Shown: positions 1-14,600, counted from the stretch's first letter. The stretch is DNA of 64,000 nucleotides from Parelaphostrongylus tenuis (GCA_019055375.1 JAHQIW010005549.1:149111-213110); one strand, 5' to 3'. Numbers and translations: made by a program. The notes: generated by a model from the sequence alone, not told the origin.

Positions 1-775
1 AAATTGAAAGTTTACTTGGACTTGTTGTCTCCTTTTTTTCTGTGTTCTGTATATCGTTATGCTGCAGAAGTTCTTCACTTTACTTCTCAGGTAAAAATTG
101 GAAGATCCAGAATCTTCAAAGTTACATGAATTTTTCTTTTTCGGAAAAGAGTGAGCAGATGGAGGATTTTCGAGGCATTTAAGAGGTTTACATTTTGGAG
201 GATATCTTGACCTATTGTACACATCCTCGCCAACCTTTAACTCATTTGAAGTACGCAGAGCAAACTCACATACATACGAGACGACCTCCTTATACGACAC
301 ACTCATGTGATTGTGTTTATACGAAAAGTACTGTTCGAGCCGATGCAAAAGAGAGTGGAGGAATACTGCGGCTCAACTTACAAGTTGATGGTCGAGTTAT
401 TTGAAGACTGCTGCTGTAACCGATTGGTAATAAAACCTAATTATAAAGACTTCAAATAATCACTTGCATTCTCTGTAGAAGTCCAAGAAAAGAAAATCCC
501 GTGATATGGATAATCATTCCAAGGTCCCTCTATTCTATGTAATGCTTCACGGTTAGAATCGTTCATTACAGCCAGCATTCTAGTGACCGTGTGCCCTCTC
601 TGTCCTCTATTGCTTTTGTAATTTATTAGGTCGTTCCATGAGTTTTGACACTCTAAGAATAAGCACCAAATTTATCAACAAGAAGTAATTATAAATGCAT
701 GATTTTGATATCATTCAACTGCCCATTTTTCTGCAAACCTTTTAATATACAATTTGCCTATGTTTGATATAAGAT
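1..775. other. No feature seen
   Basis: Non-coding-looking sequence upstream of the mariner remnants. The 69-codon frame at 195-404 shows no domain and no splice support. Confidence 0.4.
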
Positions 776-1210
776 GGAGTCGTCGTGGGAGCAAATTCAC
801 TTGCTATTCATGCGCGAATGACGCGTAGGGCAAAATGCTAGTGAAGCGGCGTACAAGATTCATGGAGCTCCCTGTGAACGGCCCGAGCGCGACTACTCCT
901 CCCAACTGTTCTCTCTAGCTTTGAACTTGGCAGACCACTTTCTGGCCGTCCCAACCGTATCACCGCCCCAAGCTCCATTAATCTTAAACGCCGCTTCATT
1001 AACATTTTCCCCGCGCGCCATTCGTGCATAAGTTGTTAGCGAATTTATTTCCCAAGACAGCTTCATCACGAAGCAAGTATAGGCACGTTGTATACCAAAA
1101 TGTTCATAAGAAAATGTACAATTGAACAATTTCTAAATAATGCAACTTTATCTACTTCTGTACACTAAATTTGGTGTTTATTGCTCTAATGCCAAAACTA
1201 ATGAAGGAGT
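776..1210. mobile_element. Two mariner transposase N-terminal remnants in inverted orientation
   Basis: The minus strand about 1129-893 encodes NVNEAAFKINGAWG and ARKWSAKFKA, like the helix-turn-helix start of mariner transposases. The plus strand 776-880 carries a decayed copy of the same sequence (tgaagcggcgtacaagattc beside tgaagcggcgtttaagatta in reverse), with stops. The outer part 1040-1210 recurs at about 9095-9255 and its last 30 bases near 42270. Confidence 0.6.
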
Positions 1211-2490
1211 CCAATACTAATATTAGTTGGATGTGAAACTTATATCAAGAAAGGAATATTGCGAGGCCAGTGAGACAGGAGCATTACTGCAAATTTCTGC
1301 GTTACCTTTCATCATAATCGTCTTCAGTCACTGACGCCTCACATTCCTTCAAATGATTTGTAAAGATATGCGCTAAAACGCAGAGTCCTTGTCTAGACAG
1401 AGAATCGGATGTCTATCTATCGCCAGGAGATAGCGCCAGATTTTGACAGGGAAAATTAGTGATATCTACGTTTTTAAAGAGTGAAAGTTGGCAGATCTGC
1501 ATGACTACTGGGAAAGGTCGTACTCATTAATCAGTTTCTACACTCTACCTCAGAAATATTGAGAGGCGTCATGATGTTCATGTGTGGACGAGCTGTCAGT
1601 AGATGTTTAAATTTCATCTCTGCATTTTACATCAATCACTTTTTGATTCCATTTTCAGTTCTTATTATAGTTTATCAAGTGGTTTCTAGAATAGGAGGGT
1701 AGACGTTAGTTGTAGGAGGTCAGGGAAAGTAAGAAATGAAAAATGTTGTCTGAAGATATATATTTTATGGCTTTGCTGATGTTTCTGATAGGTCTTCAAG
1801 CAGCTTTTCCATATTCTTCACATCAGTGCCGTTAATAACTGTCTATGAGACCACAGCGAATTTGACAAGCGAGCGCATCTCATTATGGCTACTAAGTTCG
1901 ACTTCTTCTAGTTTAATGTGTTATGCCTTGTTTGTACATGTTGAGTGCACGCTTGACCACGTGTCTAAATTAGATTACTGCGAAACTAATGAAAATTGCG
2001 AAAGTGAGAGTCCGTTGGCTCCCATTTTCTTTGAATATCCAATTGTCACAAATTAATTAGAATTGTTGTGAAGTGCCTTGTCAAAGTTCCCTAAGGCAGC
2101 CTCTTATGTTTTTGATCCATAGTTAACAGTTTGCGTTCTTCAAACTTCAAATCAATGGGAGCATACTTGAACTTTTACGAGCTCTTTTTCTGTAAATTTC
2201 GAAGATATGTTCTTCCATCTTTAAGAGCGATGTTTTTGGGTGGCGTTTATTTTTCGCACTACCACTTTAGTGATGTCGTTCTCGATCGTTGTCGGTGTTT
2301 ACGCAATTAGATCCATAACGAATAATCGCGCGCTAATGTTCATGGATTATTGGATCCTACGTTCGCCTTGCATTTGAAATCGCCGCTATAAAGAGAGATC
2401 GAGCTCATAATTGAAAGTACACATTCATATGGACACATGCATGGTTGTGCTTGTTCTCTATACAAATCCTTCATTATTGTTCATTTCCAG
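1211..2490. promoter_or_regulatory. Region upstream of the candidate start exon
   Basis: It would hold the outron and promoter if the start at 2508 is right. No clear core promoter motif stands out. The frame at 1826-2056 has no family match and lacks a fitting donor. Confidence 0.25.
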
Positions 2491-2609
2491 GCAAAAAACT
2501 CTTGGTCATGCTTTTAGTATCAGTCATTATCCTGTCTATCATAGATGCTCCAAGTGTCCATAAACATCTATCGTTTGTCGATAAACGAAGCACGAGAACC
2601 TTTTTCTGA
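2491..2609 (+). CDS. dex-1: Candidate first coding exon with signal peptide and trans-splice acceptor
   Basis: A strong acceptor (tcatttccag, ending 2490) is followed 17 bases later by an ATG at 2508. That spacing suits spliced-leader trans-splicing in nematodes. The reading frame begins [20 protein letters not shown]: a hydrophobic core, then a small residue before a proline, like a secretory signal peptide. The frame stops at 2607 just after a run of five T, where a one-base homopolymer surplus would let it continue to about 2650. A possible donor (gtttgt) lies at 2573. Assignment to the same gene rests on position and on the need for a signal peptide upstream of NIDO 1. No exon linking it to 3750 was found. 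Confidence 0.4.
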
Positions 2610-5600
2610 CGTCCCAAGCAGCCATCTCAAAATAGGCTCCCCAGCCCTATCGGTCCACCAATGTTATTCTGCTAAGAGTCTTTCATCATCAAGGCTGTAG
2701 AGTCTTAGCGTCTGTTGCTGGTACATTTCAAATTACTCACACAGTGAATTATACATTAGACGTTTTTTCGTGATTGAATGTTTCTCCTCCTTATTGACTC
2801 TTCATGAAAGTAACTGTTCAAAAACTTAGATTTTGGCGATTTCATAACGGTCTTAGCTTACAAAGAGGCTTTATTATTGCTCTTAGCAATAAAATAAAAT
2901 ACTGCGTTTCACACTTGGTTTGATAGTGTGCTTGACTAGGGTCTGTGGATGGCTTATCGCTTAGCCCATAGTAGCCATTCGATGGTACAATTCTCAGCAA
3001 TTCGAGTTCGACATTGTTAGCAAAAAGGTCTTGACAGAACGCTGCAAGAGCGAAGGGAAGATTACGTTTCGTAATCGGTCTTTTTTCGTACATGAGAGTT
3101 ATATATGCACGAAAAGCATGTAACCATGGAGAGAAAAGCATGAAGTGTTAGAGTGACTCAAAAAAACCAAGGTTTTGTCCAAAACGGCGAAATAAACTCA
3201 AAAAAAAGAGAGATTTGCGCTCCGCTTGCGAATTGTGTGGTGCGTCGAAGATCACAATCTTCAAAGCGCTAATTACGGTATACTTCTGAATATATCATAA
3301 GCAGGTGATCAGAGTAGATTGTTGGGCAGAGTGGGCATTGTACTTATTTGCAAATAATCAATACAACAGTATATTTTACCGCAAAGTGCTTATATTCTGT
3401 ATTTGGCATTAAATTAGCAATATGTCCAAAAATGTTGAATGTAAAAGCATCGTTTATAGAAAACTGTTCTCTTTACTCGTTAATTTACGAAAATACTTTC
3501 AAGCGAATTTCAGACGATGCACATTGCCCTAAACGAGAAGACTAAGCGTTTTTCAACTGGTTATTCACTAAGAAAACACTTTTTTCCAATGGAACGAACT
3601 GAGAAAATACATGTAAAAACAAAGCCTTTGAAGGGATTTTGGGAAAATTAGCATTTGATCTTGGATCAGTCTTAAAACCTTATGCTTACAATTTGCGTGA
3701 TTCATACTTTGAGATTCTTCTGATTCCGAATTAAAATAGATTTTTCTAGATCCATTCGTCCGGTGTGGTGAGTTTCAGTCCAAATAGGATCTCTCCGGCA
3801 TCACTGCCGGTTTAGCGAGCCGGTACTGGCTGTGTATTGGATGAACACAGAAGGTGCTACAGTGTACTACAGGGAATCAGACGGTACGATGACGTTTAGT
3901 TGGTACTAAGTTTCCCTTGAATGGTTCTTCTTATCAATCTCTTTTGCTTGTTATTCGACAAAGTATGTTTTCGACCATGTTTTGAAACTTGACGAACTCA
4001 TATTGTTCATGTGTTCCATGGATGAAAATCGCTTGACAATTGCGAGGAAATTACTTAAGTTTGAACTTCATTTGTTTTTCGAGTTTATAGCGGATTAGAA
4101 CCCCGAATAATCGAAAAGTTGAAGCGTTTGATCAACAAAGTTCTAACTTCATTTACGATGTCGAATATCTGATATATCTGAGAATATGAAAGATCTATCG
4201 ACGTGAAGCAGTCTCTCTTGAAATAAGTACTAGCTGTGTTTATTTCTCATTGTTTAATCTTGGGCTTTAGATATATCCAGAATTTACAGCACGTAGAATG
4301 ATTCATTCAATAAGATAGGTAGGAGTTTGGTCACTAGTTTGTCCCTGAATTATGCCAATCATTACCACTGATGCGATTAATTCAGTTCATAACGTGCGAC
4401 GTGTAAACTGTAGTATTACATAGGCCCGGTAATCATGGTCTTATAATACAATTTCGAAGGACCCTCAAACTCATTTCAAGCCTCTTACCTATTTCGTGAG
4501 CCAGACAACAAATTGATGACCGCAGGAAACCAGTTGGCCACGCTGGAGCTAATTGTTGGTGACAAATCAGTACTGATTTTAATGGAACGCTGCTGTTGGT
4601 CCGGACGTTATGGGTTAAAGCGCAGCTTCCGGAATGATTTCTAATTAATGAGCTACAAAATACATAATCGGTGAACAACATATATGTGCATGAAGTCCGA
4701 TATCGGTTTACATTGACCGGGTATTTTTTTGACCTTTCCAACATTGTTTATTCACTTTAACTAAATAGTTTTATATCTTAGAAGATTACGTAATATAGTG
4801 ATTTAATGCTATTATACTATTCTTTCCTATTGAGTTCGACTCGATAGTTAATTAAAAAATTTTATTTTGTGCGTTGGGAACTAAACGCCACTAGAAGTTA
4901 CAGCTGGCAACATCGTGTAGTTTTTTTCCTTGTAAGAGCTCCTTTTCTGCTGTATGCCGACAACTAAAGAACCGATTCCTTTCTCGTGACAAAGACTTTC
5001 CATTGTACTAATAATGATTCGAAGGAGCCCGAGTCAGTGGCTACTGCATACATAGCCGTTCTCTAGAAAAGCCGTTATTACGCTGCAAAAAAATTTGTTT
5101 TTCACACGCGCACATTTCTCGCAGGGCAGATCTCTTTCCTCAATTTGAGATTAACCATTCGATAGCTTTGTTTTCGAAGATTCCAACGCTTTGCTTAGTT
5201 TTTTGGAATATTGTTCCATTGTAAAGTAGAAGGAAAAATGAGATTGAGATTCACATACGCGAGTGTTGTTTTTCTGCTAAAGTGTGGCTGGGCACAGGCA
5301 GGTAGGAGGGGCGGGGGGGGGGGGGGGGGCGTCACATAAGGGGAGTGCAATTTTTGTTATTCGATTCAAAATTTTTTCTCCGCTTTGATAGAAACTCTAG
5401 ACGAAGCATACGATTGTGATATTAGAAGACTTTTTCTAAACAGCGATTTGCTTTTCGTGCTTCCAGCGAAGTAACGGTGAAAACGCGCAGCCGGTGCAAA
5501 ACATAATTTTATTTTGAACATTACAGCGCTACAAAAAGAGCACGTGACGCCAGAGATCTACGCTTTTAAATCATTCCTAACACTCTTGCGAAAATTTGTT

Positions 5601-8600
5601 ATCTAACGAAAGTTCCTTTCTTCATTGGCAACAGATAACAGAAAGGAACGTTGTTCAGGTGTGATACAGAAAGTCTCCGGACTTTCATTAGCTTTTTTTT
5701 GTGCATTGACTATGGTGTTCAAGTCATTTTTCGTTTGAATGTTTATTCAGTTTATGGTTGCTATCACTATTCCCTATTTCTGCTCATGTAGACGTTTTAT
5801 GGGCGTATTTTTCCGATCCTTCAAAAAGTTTTAGCGCGAACATTCAATTTCATTTGTAAATCGATGCCATAGCGTTAGTGATAAAATTACGGGAAATGTG
5901 AAATTGTACTTTTTACTGATTTTAACAGATAATCGATAATAAAGTACATATAAAATCTACATGCTTCAGATATGAATACACTGAATTTGGCACACAACGA
6001 GGTGAACATACAGTATCGCTATGGCTCGGCATTTCATGTTAAAAGCGTGTTGATTATCACTTGGGATGGTGGACGGCCGGAGAATTCCGTGAGTAACACG
6101 AGTGACTTGTATGTGAGAAGCTCAAGACTTACAATGATTCGTGCGTAGGTTTCACGCCATGATGAACGATACTTTGTAGGATAACCACCTTTCTCTTTCA
6201 CTTTCTCTATCTCCCCTCCCCTCTCTCTCCCTCTCTCCCTCTCTCTTTTTCTTTCTCTCCTTCTCTCCCTCTCTCTCTCCGTCTATTCTGCGCTTTCTCA
6301 ATATCTCTCCCTCTCTCTTCTCCTCAGACATTTCTCTTCCAAACTTCCTATACTTTTCGTGAAATAAATCTTTACATGTATAATAAGTGTTGTTCAACTC
6401 TGCCCTTGCACATCTATGGCATCGCCGTATATTTCAGGACTCTGAAGGAAATCTCTTTCAACTAGCACTGATCATTGGCGAATCGATGACTTTCGCTCAC
6501 ATTGTCTACGGTAAACTGAACTCAAACGATAATGCTGTGGTATGTTATCGATGTCGTTTGCAAATTACATTTGAATACGAATATTGACCATTCTTGACAA
6601 CGTTTTTCAATTACTAATCACTTATGAATCTTTTCATAGCTTGGCATTCGGAGTGATTGTAAGTCTGTAACTGAGATATCTTATTATACATACAAGGTGC
6701 GGAAAAATTCCTGTTAATTTTCGTTTTGTTAACTTTGCCTTTTATATGATAGTTTTTATTGACGAATTAATTTTATTGAATTCCTTGTTCAGTTATGGTC
6801 TGAAATCTAATTTGTTGCCTATGTGCCTATTTTGAGTTATGCTCAAGTTATACATTGTAAAAATCAACGTTTCGAAGTAGTTGAGTTGCAGAAGATGCTC
6901 GCACACGTTTCCACCGTATTCGTTCGAAACGTGTGTCAAAACCAAACCACTCCACAATCGCCATAACCGGCGTCAACGTTTCAAGGAGGGTCAGCATAAA
7001 TCCTCAGTTGCAAAAACCGTAGGCCACAGTCATTTTAAGGCCTCTGTGATGATCTAAGCTGGCATTTGCGGCAGCGGAAAAACACCGTTGGTCTTCATCG
7101 ATAAAAACTATCAACGCTGCCATTTATCATCACCAAGTTTCACGGGCGTACATTCATGAGCCTTCGAGAACTCAACACTTTGGCGCCAGCGGTTTTACGC
7201 TTTAGAAGGACTGAGCTCTTGCGCATGCGGTCCGTTAAAGGATTGCCATCTGTCAAGAACAGTTTGCAGGCTTCTGGCGCAGAGGCGTTTGGCCATCGAT
7301 CTTGCCTTATCTTAACCCAATGGATTACTCTTCTAGTCTATACTGAAAGAAGTCTGACTACTCGCCACACTAGCGAAGACGCGATTAGAACGTCTTTGAC
7401 ACGCGCTTGGGAAGAAATTATGGTGGAAACATGAGCGAGCATCTTGTGCAATTCAACTACTGCGATTCGTTGATGCTCACTATCCATCACTCAAGTACAA
7501 ATGAAAGCAGACAAGTAAATAAAGCAGATTCTAGACCAAAATTGAGGAAGGGATCCAATAAAATCATTAGCAATAGTTGAAAAATCATCATGTTAATGCC
7601 AAATTTAACAAAGTGAAAAGTGACAGAAGTTTTTTTTGCATCCTGTACTATTTGAAGCGCTCCTCAGTCATGCTTAGTTCACCTTCTCTCCGGCTATTAG
7701 TTTAAATTAATCCAGGATGACAAAGGAACTTACCTGATATTTGCTAAACCCCTGCTAGTCAGGTCAATTCATTCACTTACACTGCTTATGAAATCTAAGA
7801 CATGTGCGTGTTGCGGACATTGTTCAGCATCGCGAGAACAAAGTGTTTGGCGCTGTTCAATTTCTGAAAAATGAGCCATACATTCGTCTTCATTTTTGAC
7901 AAAGGCGAATGTTTGTGTTAAGCTTAGGCTATACAACTGCATCGAATAACGTAAATGGGTATGCACTGCCCGTCCGATGACGTACAGCACTTGTGGAACA
8001 CCGGAAAGATTAAGAAAAATGTCGTTTTCATGAACATTGTCATTGTTATTATATGTTCTAGGTTTTGCTTAACGAAGAGATTATTGAAGCCCTTATATCA
8101 TTTGGCAGCATGTGGAATGCTCGCCGTAGCAAAATGTTCATAAAGTAAAGTGTTTAGTGGTGTGCAAAAACGTTTGCGTCAGCCGGGATTCGAACTCAGA
8201 TTTTACTCTTTCCGATACGATCTCTTTCTCTACAGATAACGCGTTGTAGCGTAGAAAGAGTGGAGCACAAAACGAGCGTCGGTGGTGCAACGGTTTAGCA
8301 CATGCTCCCGGAAAGAGTAAAATCTGGTTTTGAATCCCGGCAGACACAAACGTTTTTGCACACCACCTACATTACTGCGATTATAAAAACATTATAACAC
8401 CGTAATGGGCGGTCAAATAAGATGATTTCAAAGTGTTTAGTTTTGCCAAATTTTTTAGAATTGTGCCGTAAAAGCGTCAGAAAGGGCGTGATAAAAATTC
8501 AGCCTACAGAATTTTACTGGAAATTAGTAATGTGTCTAACTGGTGCTTTCATCCCCAAAAAATTAGTCTTAGGGGAATCGGTGAACCGCGGAGATATGGA

Positions 8601-11600
8601 AGGCTTGAGTACTCTGCGACATTACGTCGAACCAAGGACTAGGTGAATTCACAGTACATCTCTAGCCACTACGTCACAGACTCAATAACTGTTTTATCAA
8701 ATGATTGAATGATCACAAATCTAAAATGAATGTGTTTGTTATTAAGGCTGGATTTGCTTCGCTCAACATGTCATACTCATTGCCCGACTCGGCCACTCAC
8801 GACGCCATGCTGTTATCAGAAAAGAGCGATATCGGCATACCGGGTGAATGGCTTTTCAGGATCGATGGACCTAAAGTAAGGAATTTATCATAAGAATGAT
8901 ATGGACTATCAACACTCCCAAAATATTGCTTCGGTGCGAAATAATTGCGGTTTAAGTAGTTTTTGTGGTTTTTATCACTTGATAATATATTGGGTCATTC
9001 CATAAGCTTCAATACTAGAGTAGTAGCAACAAATTTTCCAATCAAAAGTAGTTACAGTTGCATAACTTCAAAGCGTCATTTCTATATGACTAGTAAGCTA
9101 ATTTGTTCCCAAGACAGCTTCCATCTTGAAGCAACTACAGGCAAGTTGTATGCCACAACGTTCGCTAGAAAATGCGCGAGTGAACGATACCAAAATCATG
9201 TACTTTTAACTACTTCTGATTAATGGATTTGGTGTTTGATGCTGGCATTAGCCAGACTTGTGGAGCGAGTCACCTGATATAGTCAAATGAAAATGGCAAA
9301 TTCCAACAATGCATAGAGCGCTGTTACTTTTGCTAGTCAAAAGAATAGAGGTACGATAAATGACTGAAACGCGTCTAAGCTTTTCTAAACTCAATAATTG
9401 TGGAGAATCGATTGAAGCGTTATTTTTTTCCAAATGATCTCGGGAAAAGTTGCTTTGAATACAGGATTTTGAGCATGTGAAAAAGTGATAGGCAAAGTAT
9501 CAAAACAACTAAATTGGCAATCTCGCTGGTTCTTTGTTCATAGCATTGAGAATTTATTTTTATGTCAAATACTCCTAATTAATGTTGGTACCTTATATGG
9601 GAATGTTTACATGTACGATATATTCCGACAATTAAAACTCATTTACTTGCGGTTAATCTTGTTACTAACCAACAACTCTGAAAAGTAATGTCCTTCGACC
9701 ATTTTCGGTTGTTGCGCCACTGAGCTATTATGATTATGTTGATCACAATGCTGTTATACAACTCATTAGCTTCTACGATGCTTACTTGATCGGTTTTAAT
9801 ATGTCATATTGGCTCCAGAGATTTCTTTTTCGTACTCGTGTGACATTCACACATAAAGTAACCAAGCTCGTGAGTTGCAGCTTGTCGATCTTCCTCTTTC
9901 ACAGTAGAAGTAAATTCAAGTTGCTTACAAGTCAAACAAAAACGTACATCTCTCTTTTGGAAATCTCACTCGATGCCTTTTTTGGTCTTCTGGGAATCCA
10001 CTCCAGGGACCTTCTTGTTTCCTTATCGTCTTTCTGTCAATCTATGTGATTAGCACATCGACGTTTATTTTTAAGTAATATTCCATCGGAATACTTCTCA
10101 AGAAAAAAGTAGTCTTTGAGAGCAGGATACTTTTTGGAGACCCAAGCTACCGTAAAACCGGTTCAGTGTTGAGTGTACTGGTTTATCTGCAAAAGACAAT
10201 GTTTGAGTGGCCGTCTTCATACGAAACGTTTTTCATGTGTTTGAAGTATCAAATCATGATTCTGCGTTTATAACGCAATTGCGGAAGAGCTGTTGTCAAT
10301 TGACTGAACACAAAGATTACATGGATAATTGGAGGGTCCCTCTTAACAAATTGTGTGCACCCCAGCACTTGAAATTGTGCTGGTTCAGTTGTTTCATTCC
10401 CTAGAGTCCCGAAGTGAGCCTAGCCGGAGCTTCCTCAGGTCGTCACCACATTAAAGCAGTTGCCGGCCCTTGTGGTTCAGAAGGAGGTTACCACCTTGCG
10501 ACTAGTAGCTACAAAGACGACGGCCATTCTCCGTGAGGTTTACTCCTAGCTGCACTTTACAGGAAAACGTTGGACTCCTTCTCACCAAGGGTGGTCTTGC
10601 TGAAAGAGGTGAAGGGGTGGAGTTGAACTCCTCACTGCACTTTGCAATCCGACACCTAGGAACATCTCGTAGTCACGACGAGGCGCTAAACCATTTGAGA
10701 AAGAGCACCTAGACTGGGACATCAATCTAGTCTGTGGCTGCTTAGGCACTCATCGTTACTCTATAATTGTTACGATCTCCACTCAATTCTTTCCAAATTC
10801 AGCGAACGCTTTAGATATACGTTCAAATCAAAATTATTTTCTGGCAGTCCATTCATAGTAAAGCTCTCTCATCCGCAGCTCCTGTATTCCACAAATTTGG
10901 ATCTCATTGGATTGCTTTATGAGCCATCTTTCCATGTTCCATGTGTACAAGCACTATTTGTGTTTCTGTTTTACAATTTAAAGTGATGAAAACGAACGCT
11001 GCTAAGGGAATTGTCCACCAGCGCGTGTCTCTTTCACCTCATAACATAATGACAATCCAACTGAAACAGGAATAGAGACATGGTGGCATATTATCGCATT
11101 CTTTCACAGGTCACAACTGTGATTGTGAATTGCCACCTTGTTATTAATGAGACTGCATCGTTTTAGTACGTGAACCTTGCATTCGATTTATGCAGAGCAT
11201 TTCTAGAGTTCGAATATTTGGTTCTTTCTATTTAGGAGGGAGTAAATGAAATACCGATCTCATTCAATGCGAAGGAAATTTTTATAGGAGTTCTGGTAAC
11301 CGTTCGAAACCTGATAGTTGGAGCTACCGCTCCACATCGCCGGTTTCCCAAAGCATCCTTTCATAACGTTCTAGCATCCAAATCTAGAACTATATCTCAC
11401 ACTCGCATTTTGCCTTCATTTTTATCACGCGCATAACTCGCTGGAAGCCGAAGAGCATATCAATGTGTAGAGGAATTTTCGTAGTATCTTAGACAATCAT
11501 TTTATTTGGAGTTTGTTTCGAAGCGCAGGAAAAATTCCCAATTGAATACCAAAATATCGACTGTCCCGCCTCGCCTTGGCCTTGCCATGTCCCCTGCCGT

Positions 11601-14600
11601 GGCCTTTCGCCTTGTCGAATAGCTTGTGAACAACGTTACGAAAAATATAGAACTTGATCTTATTTTATCTGCTAAACCGTATTCCTAGAAAATAAGCACA
11701 ACGCTAGAATTAGAAGACATTACCCTGTAAAATGATTAATAATAGTCCAAATAAAGAACTCCATTCAGCGGTTTGGAGCACAAATCAAAGACCAGGGGAG
11801 ACCAAGAGATCACAGAGCCTTTTGAAAAGCAGTGGACTTTTTGAGTGTTTCGAAGCTTGTGCTATAGTTTGAGTGCTGGCACTTTGAGAAATGGTCTTTA
11901 TCCAGCCAAATTTAAGCGAGATAAGAGAAAAAAACACGTGGTTTTATAAAACATGATTTTATTTTGAATGCTACATTGTTATGAAGGGCTGTTTTGGAAA
12001 ATTGGCGACGTGGGCTGTATCCGCAAGTTTCAGCTTTCGAACAGATACTAACACTACTACGAGAAGCTCTTCTGTAGTGAATGAGACTGCTTTTTTCATC
12101 TGTCCCCTTTTTATCGGAAAGAGCCGAATATTCATATATGATGGCTTGCTGCTCACAATGTCGGATGATTTTTATGTGTGACGCTAAGACAAAGCGTACA
12201 CGTTATTTCCACCTGGCGTGCATGGTGTTTGCTCGTACTTCACACTTGAACTCTTTGTAAAATCCAAGTTGCTCTATGCACATAGTTTGCCTTTGTTTTT
12301 CTTCAGTGTGGACATCAGAATCATCTTCGTCAAGAGCTCACAGTGCGCACTCAGCGGGCTAATCCGCATCTGTGCTAGATACTTGTCAATATCGTTCTCT
12401 TTCCATACGGAATAATCTGCCCAAAGACTTTTGAAAGTTGGAGGGCCTTTCAATGTCTATGTAGTGTTGTAAGATAGAGCACAGCTATGCTCATGGACAG
12501 CAAGAAGAAGATCAAATAGGGTGAAATGTGATTCAGACAGTTATGTTGAGTTCCAAGTTTTGATTGGTGTTCGCTTTCATGAGACAAGGACCGTTGATGG
12601 TGTCGTTTTAATAAGTATGGCAGGGCTTTCTATAGGTATTGGATCTGTAAGCTAACATTTTTCATTGAGAAGAGTAAAACTTGAATTTTTCTGATTGCAC
12701 CGAGGAATTTTTCTTCACGCTCTTTTTCAAGGTGCAATATATTTCTCGCCCATGTGAAAAAAGTTGATCATTTTGATATAATCTGTAAGAATGTTTGAAG
12801 CTTTAGCACGGTTGTTACGTCAAAGCCATACACGTGTTTTGAAGGTATCGCCTTCTCCATCAGTGACCCAATGCCCTACAGAGCCCCACTTTGTAGTAAG
12901 GGAGGGGAGACGTATAAGGCGGTAGCACAACGTACAATGATACTGTATTATCACTACTTGTTGAGTCGATGGATTGCGGCTGGTGAATATAAATTGATCC
13001 ACCTTATCGACTGTTTTTTAACCTCGCTATAAACATTCAATATGGTCTGCAAGTTTTTTTAAAGCTTACCGAGGGGCCTTTTTCAGAAAACAGAGATTCA
13101 ATTTGTATTAACCAGCCGCAATCCATCGACTCAAAAAAGGTGATAACAGTGTCATTGTACTTGTGCTACCACCACATACGTCCCCTCTCCCTGCTACAAA
13201 ATAGGGCTCTGTGGAGTGGGCCGCCGATGAGGAAGGCGATAACTGCGAAGCGCGTGTATGGCTTTGACGTAATACCTCGCTAAGGTTTCAAACATTCTTG
13301 CAGATTATAATGAGTGTTTATAGCGAGGTTTAAAAACAGTCGATGAGATAGATAATCATCTTTTCTATTATTGAATTGCCATAATAATTATTCAATCGAT
13401 GTTAGCAGTGAGATCTTGGTGGAGGCTTCTGTTCATCAACTGTTTAGCCTTTTTCGGTGGACGCTCAAACTCTTAAAAAGTCTGTAAGAAGCACGCTAAT
13501 GGTCCAGAAAGTGTTTTATCTGCGTATGTAGTCTTCCGGTGTTTCCTCTCTTATGAAAAATCATATTGGGATGAGACGTCTCTGGGTGTACTTATCGTAC
13601 ACGGATTTTTTCTTTACCAAGTTACCTGGATTTCGAATCCATTTCATGGTAATGCTAATCTGCGCCCAAAGCCGGTGTTCTGTTTGGTGCAAACGACATA
13701 TCGACATCGACGACTAATACAAATCATCCTTTGTTAACAAAAATATGATCGACCACATTTCAAACCATAGGCTATAAGGATTTTCAAACTCAGTTATGGA
13801 CGTCATATTTGAGATTTGTATAAAACATAACTACCGAGCGTGTTTGGGGTAGTGGTTTGAGGTGCACTGCGCCACATACAAGATCAATGGCTCGGAGTCG
13901 CGCCTAATGTTCACCCCGCCATCCATCTTTACGGTAATGGCGAATTGATACCGGAAATGTGTTGGAATCGGAAGCAATGATTTGATAGAACGGATGATTG
14001 ACCAACACTTCATCTTCCTTTATTAACTTCCCATTCATTAACCGATGATCGTAGTGAATGGTAACGAGTGATAATATCATTTTTCACCGAATTAAGGTTC
14101 AGAATAGGTATGCTTGGTTTTTGAAACTGCATTCCGTGAGATAACGAGGTAAGCAACAGATGGATTTACTCCAGCACTAATGCCGTTAACATCAAACGGT
14201 GAAGCCTTCTCACCTGAAACGGCAAAGATTTCATCACTGGAGCGTTCAGTCTTCTTGCTATTTCTAGGCAGTTTATCACATCGTTTGATGTGATGTGTAC
14301 AGTCGAAGTGATGATCCACATCATGATCTGGCAAGACTTGCCTCCTGACTCCTCAAGAACTGACTCCAGAGTTTTGCCATCTGGTACTAGGATTGTACTG
14401 AAATGGCTTGGAATCTCGTAAATTAATTCACTAGCTTGATCTCGATTGAACGATTCGAATACACAGTATAGATTAGTATTTACAAATATCAAGCACCAAC
14501 TCTCAATATATGAGGATTTCAATTCTTTTTCCTACGAAACAGTGTTGACGCAAATGTCATAAAAAAGTAGTGCATACGCGTGGAATGTATCTATGTGATT

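Noticed and set aside
6152..6397. Arg/Glu-rich minus-strand frame of 81 codons
   Set aside because: It reads through the CT microsatellite in an intron.
8280..8345. A tRNA gene
   Set aside because: A- and B-box-like motifs are present, but no acceptor or anticodon stem pairs; better as part of a fold-back repeat.
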